Positions 60,531 to 64,000 of a stretch of DNA of 64,000 nucleotides are shown in pieces. Origin of the DNA: Epiperipatus broadwayi. Lineage: Eukaryota; Onychophora; Udeonychophora; Euonychophora; Peripatidae. The stretch is from positions 14,796,348 through 14,860,347 of the forward strand of contig JAQFVV010006203.1 in the NCBI GenBank assembly GCA_028023455.1, written 5' to 3'. The notes beneath the pieces were generated by a model. That model had not been told where the DNA came from, did no database searches, and worked only from the letters and a program-made list of their open reading frames with translations. Both the position numbers and the translations under genes were made by a program. Within the stretch, counting starts at the first letter, position 1, and each line of letters begins with the position of its first letter.

Positions 60531-61309
60531 TATATTACATTGTTTGTATAGGTATATATATATAGTCTGTATGGTAGATATTTTTTTTTTTTACTAATTT
60601 GTAATTGTTTTAATTTTATTTTTCTGAATCACGGATAAGTGGATTACAGTGATAAGGTTGCCTCTATCAAAAATTAAAATGGAATGAAGGAGGAATATAT
60701 TTAAGAAAAAATGGGAGAACAAAAAGGAAAATATCAGTGTACACATCTCAATCTATTTGGAACAAAAATTTCTCCTTAATAGTACTTTTCAAATATTATA
60801 AAGAGAGAAAAAATAAAGAATGACCTAAAATAGTGATATGAGGGAATCTTTTTCTCTAATTGTCCAAGTCTATTACATCAAAACAGAACATTTAACAAGT
60901 CTTTTTTAAAAATTATTTGTAACAAGCTATTTATTCATTTGAATTCTCACTTTATTAACATGTATGAGTGCATATATGTGTTTATATATACTGAAATAGT
61001 ATAATTATTTCATATGATTGTAATCACCAATTATTTCCTAACAGGCAGAGATAAGGATTTGTGTGGAATACAACATAAGGTGATTCACTTTTTAGATACA
61101 AGCTAGGCAAAGCATGAGAAGGTTAAAGCCATTTAAAGATCATAGTAAGAACATACCTTTAGGAAGCAAACAATTCATAACATTAACAAATAGGCATGTG
61201 TTATGTTGCTTATATGTATATGTGTATGTATGTGTATATAATATTTGCTATTTATATATACATTAATAATAAAAAACTATAGTAAGGATTTTTTAAATAT
61301 ATTTTTTAA
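60531..61309. other. AT-rich DNA, no recognised feature
   Basis: Nothing is supported here. Confidence 0.5.
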
Positions 61310-61400
61310 TGTTGGTGGTCGAGAGTGCTTTACAAGCAGTTGTCCCGGGTTAGTGGGTTTGCTTCCCAGCTGATGCTATTCACATGAGAAAAAAAAATTA
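61310..61400 (+). mobile_element. tRNA-derived SINE, family 1 (subfamily B), shortened
   Basis: TGTTGGTGGTCGAGAGTGCT followed by TTACAAGCAGTTGTCCCGGG, GTGGGTTTGCTTCCCAGC and an A9 tail. About 10-15 bases are missing at the 5' end and between the A-box and the anticodon-like loop. No clear target-site duplication remains. Confidence 0.78.
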
Positions 61401-62662
61401 TTAAAGAAGATAGTAATAATCATAATGTAAAACCCTTAATAAATGATTTGTTAATTCCCAAATGTGCATGAACTACATATTTTGATTGAGATTGTTTTAA
61501 AAATAATAATATAAAGCGGCATCTCAAAAGAATTTAATAGCTGGCAATGTTCAAATAAAAATTGGCTTAAGGAATTCAATAGTCTGCTGTGCATTCTGAA
61601 ATCCCTATAGCTAAAATTTAAGTTTTATCAAATGTCTATCATAAAATTAACCTCATTGTCAATACTAAGATCAATGACAGATTATGCGAACCAACTTCAT
61701 ATGGAATTGTCTTTAAAAATGCCTTTAGAAAAATGTTATGGATTACCTTATTCTCTTCAGCAATTTAATAAATAAATTAATAATTATGTTTAAATGGGAT
61801 CGTCAACATCAAATGTCATACATGAAATTTAAAAAATAAAAGAAAAAATGAAATGTGGTCAACATTTGGGTAAGCACATCAGGGCTCTGAAAATAAATAA
61901 TTAAAAATTACTTCATGTTTATGACTATAAAATTAGATGCTATATTGTATTTCCATTTGTGCATAAGTTATTTGTAAATTGTAAAAATAAATTGTAATGT
62001 AAACTTGTAAAATTGCAGATGAACTTTTAACATAGACAATATTCTATATATTGACTACTGCTGTCTTTTATAAATTATGTATATTTTATAGTAATAAGTT
62101 AATAACTAGTCTTTTAAATGTTTAAAGTTGTAAATAAAATTTTGATTTTATACATAGATAATGAAAGCTCCACATAGATTTATTTATTTATGGTTGACAC
62201 TATTACAAGAATAAATTATTAACTAATTAAATTAATAAAATCATCGAAATTCAAGTTTTATAAACAATTTTACCTTGAATATCACAACAATATTACACAA
62301 GGTCATAATAAAATATAAACATAGGGCTTTAATGGGTGAGCAATTAAAATTGATAGATAGCTTAAATGATCTGAATTCAAATCATTCTTTGAAAATCATT
62401 TTATATGTGCTACATGATTAAATGTCAAATATTTCTTATAACTTTCTGAAATTTATTATAAAATAATGCAAATTAAATAATTCAAATGTGTGGATTTATC
62501 TGTTATTTATGTATAGAGATGATGAGCTTGAGATATGCATATATGAAATATTATTTTTATATATAACCAATATTAGTGAGAAGCATAAATATGTAAATTG
62601 TTAACTATTTGCAGTAAGGATTCAGTCGATAATTATGTTTTATATTGTTCTCTCTTGAGTAT
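61401..62662. other. AT-rich DNA, no recognised feature
   Basis: Nothing is supported here. Confidence 0.5.
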
Positions 62663-62764
62663 ATAGATGCAGATTTGGTATTCTTGCATTAATGCTAGAT
62701 AAACATAGATGCAGATGTGATATTCCTACTCCTATGCTAAATAATCATAAATGCCTGTTATTTA
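62663..62764. repeat. 42-bp tandem repeat, about 2.4 units
   Basis: ATAGATGCAGATTTGGTATT at 62663, ATAGATGCAGATGTGATATT at 62705 and ATAAATGCCTGTTATTTATA at 62747 are spaced exactly 42 bp apart. Confidence 0.75.
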
Positions 62765-63215
62765 TATTATTCGTGTATTTCTTACATTGCAGAGAAAGTC
62801 TGATCTGATAATTGTTTCATTGCATATATATAGTGTGTATTAATGTAATGATATTTTATGAACATATACACTTATGCATGTACTTGATATTTATATAGGT
62901 GTGCTAAAAACAACCAAAATATGTGTTTTTTGAGACCACAATAAACAATTTGGTCATAGCTTTGACTCACAGACAATTCATTTAGTATGTATAGAGCATA
63001 ATGACAGAAAAAAAAAAGTCAAGGTGATGTAGTTTATTGCCAACTATAGAAATGTAATAACAAAAAAGGGTATTAAATCACATTTGCTTTATGCACATTC
63101 CAATATTGAATCTTGTATTTAAATTATAAAGTATTATGGATTAATAGTAAGCATTATGCTTTGATTATATATATTGATTTGATTTATATTATTATTAATC
63201 TATATACATTGTTAT
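62765..63215. other. AT-rich DNA, no recognised feature
   Basis: Nothing is supported here. Confidence 0.5.
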
Positions 63216-63315
63216 ATAACCATTACAATACTTAGACAATCTCAGTATAGATAACAATCAACAATCTCAAGTTGTTGTCAAGGCAACCTGCTTGTTATTA
63301 AGATATATTAGAATT
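63216..63315 (-). repeat. Dispersed repeat (pair with 46333-46430)
   Basis: AACAATCAACAATCTCAAGT and TGTCAAGGCAACCTGC are the reverse complement of the block at 46355-46395, with flanking CAATACTTAGACAATCTCA also shared. Confidence 0.65.
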
Positions 63316-64000
63316 AGAAACCATATGATGTAAAAAACTGTCCTCCATGTATATAAAGATTACAAAGTATTTAAATATTAAATCAATATATTCATTATTA
63401 AATATAATATTGAATATTTAAATATATGTATATATAAAAGATGGATAATAGGATTTACAATTAGGGTCTTAATATTTTCAATATTTGTAAATCAAATAGA
63501 AACAGCTGTAATAAAAAAGAAAACTAATACATAAATAATCTATTATTTTAGATATGTGTACAGTATTTTAATAATTGGAAATGAAAGAGTTAAGAATAAC
63601 ATTTATAATGGTTTTTACAATAACATGTATAGAATTGTTTTTACAAAATAAAATTTTGTAATTACATAAAATATTTAAATATTGAAACTTTAAAAATAAT
63701 AATGATTATCAAATAAAACTAAAACAATTTTTTAAAACTGAAAAAAAAAAAAAATTTCCATAGAATCATAACAACATAGAAAAAAAAACTACAGTTATTA
63801 AAATTTTTAAATATAAATATAAAACTGTTAATAAAATAGGTCATCCCAACAAATAAAGAAACAAAATGCAGCTATTAAATATTTTAAATATAAAAATGAT
63901 ACATATAAAATTGTTAAAAACATCTTTCAATTACAAAAAGAAAATGATATAGTATACAAAAGATATGAATATAATCCCAAAAGTGATAATCTTTAACAAC
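63316..64000. other. AT-rich DNA with a short diverged tandem repeat
   Basis: CAGTTATTAAAATTTTTAAA (63792) and CAGCTATTAAATATTTTAAA (63870) start two roughly 78-bp units ending AAAACTGTTA or AAAATTGTTA. Otherwise nothing is supported up to the window end. Confidence 0.45.

Overview
This window is gene-poor eukaryotic DNA, roughly three quarters A+T by eye. I found no host protein-coding gene, no intact tRNA or rRNA gene, no CRISPR array, no operon and no prokaryotic signal. The mix points to a mollusc and most likely a cephalopod such as an octopus: short tRNA-derived SINEs with target-site duplications, RTE-like and Penelope-like retroelement remnants, many small foldback elements, a 1.7-kb ATCT/GTCT/ACCT array and a 0.5-kb ATT array. 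The taxon is inferred from repeat content only; no diagnostic gene is present. The stretch is probably intergenic or intronic.

Layout. 1-5.7 kb: AT-rich background with one SINE and one foldback. 5.7-9.3 kb: an RTE-type LINE 3' half, a small inverted repeat, a GC-rich retro-like insert, two SINEs and a 5'-truncated LINE with a 16-bp target-site duplication. 10-15 kb: a near-perfect 362-bp palindrome, other foldbacks, SINEs and a decayed LINE. 15.6-17.35 kb and 20.4-20.9 kb: the two large microsatellites. 21.2-29.2 kb: foldbacks, 79-bp and 302-bp tandem repeats, a decayed LINE and a nest of related degenerate repeats. 31.6-32.8 kb: a Penelope-like relic on the minus strand, split by a SINE, beside a 119-bp MITE. 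35-41.5 kb: SINEs, a LINE relic, a foldback enclosing a tRNA-like SINE, and a 1.23-kb TIR element with an 8-bp duplication. 43-51.8 kb: more SINEs and foldbacks, and a second RTE 3' end. 52.4-55.35 kb: a 2.9-kb composite with inverted LTR-like arms and internal direct repeats. 55.86-56.81 kb: a TIR element at a TA site. 58.1-58.65 kb: an unidentified coding-like block. 59-64 kb: further foldbacks, a SINE and small tandem repeats.

The window is best read as a record of layered transposition. Autonomous elements (RTE, another LINE, Penelope-like, LTR-type) survive only as truncated or frameshifted pieces. Non-autonomous SINEs and MITEs are the best-preserved parts, and several recur here in two to eight copies.
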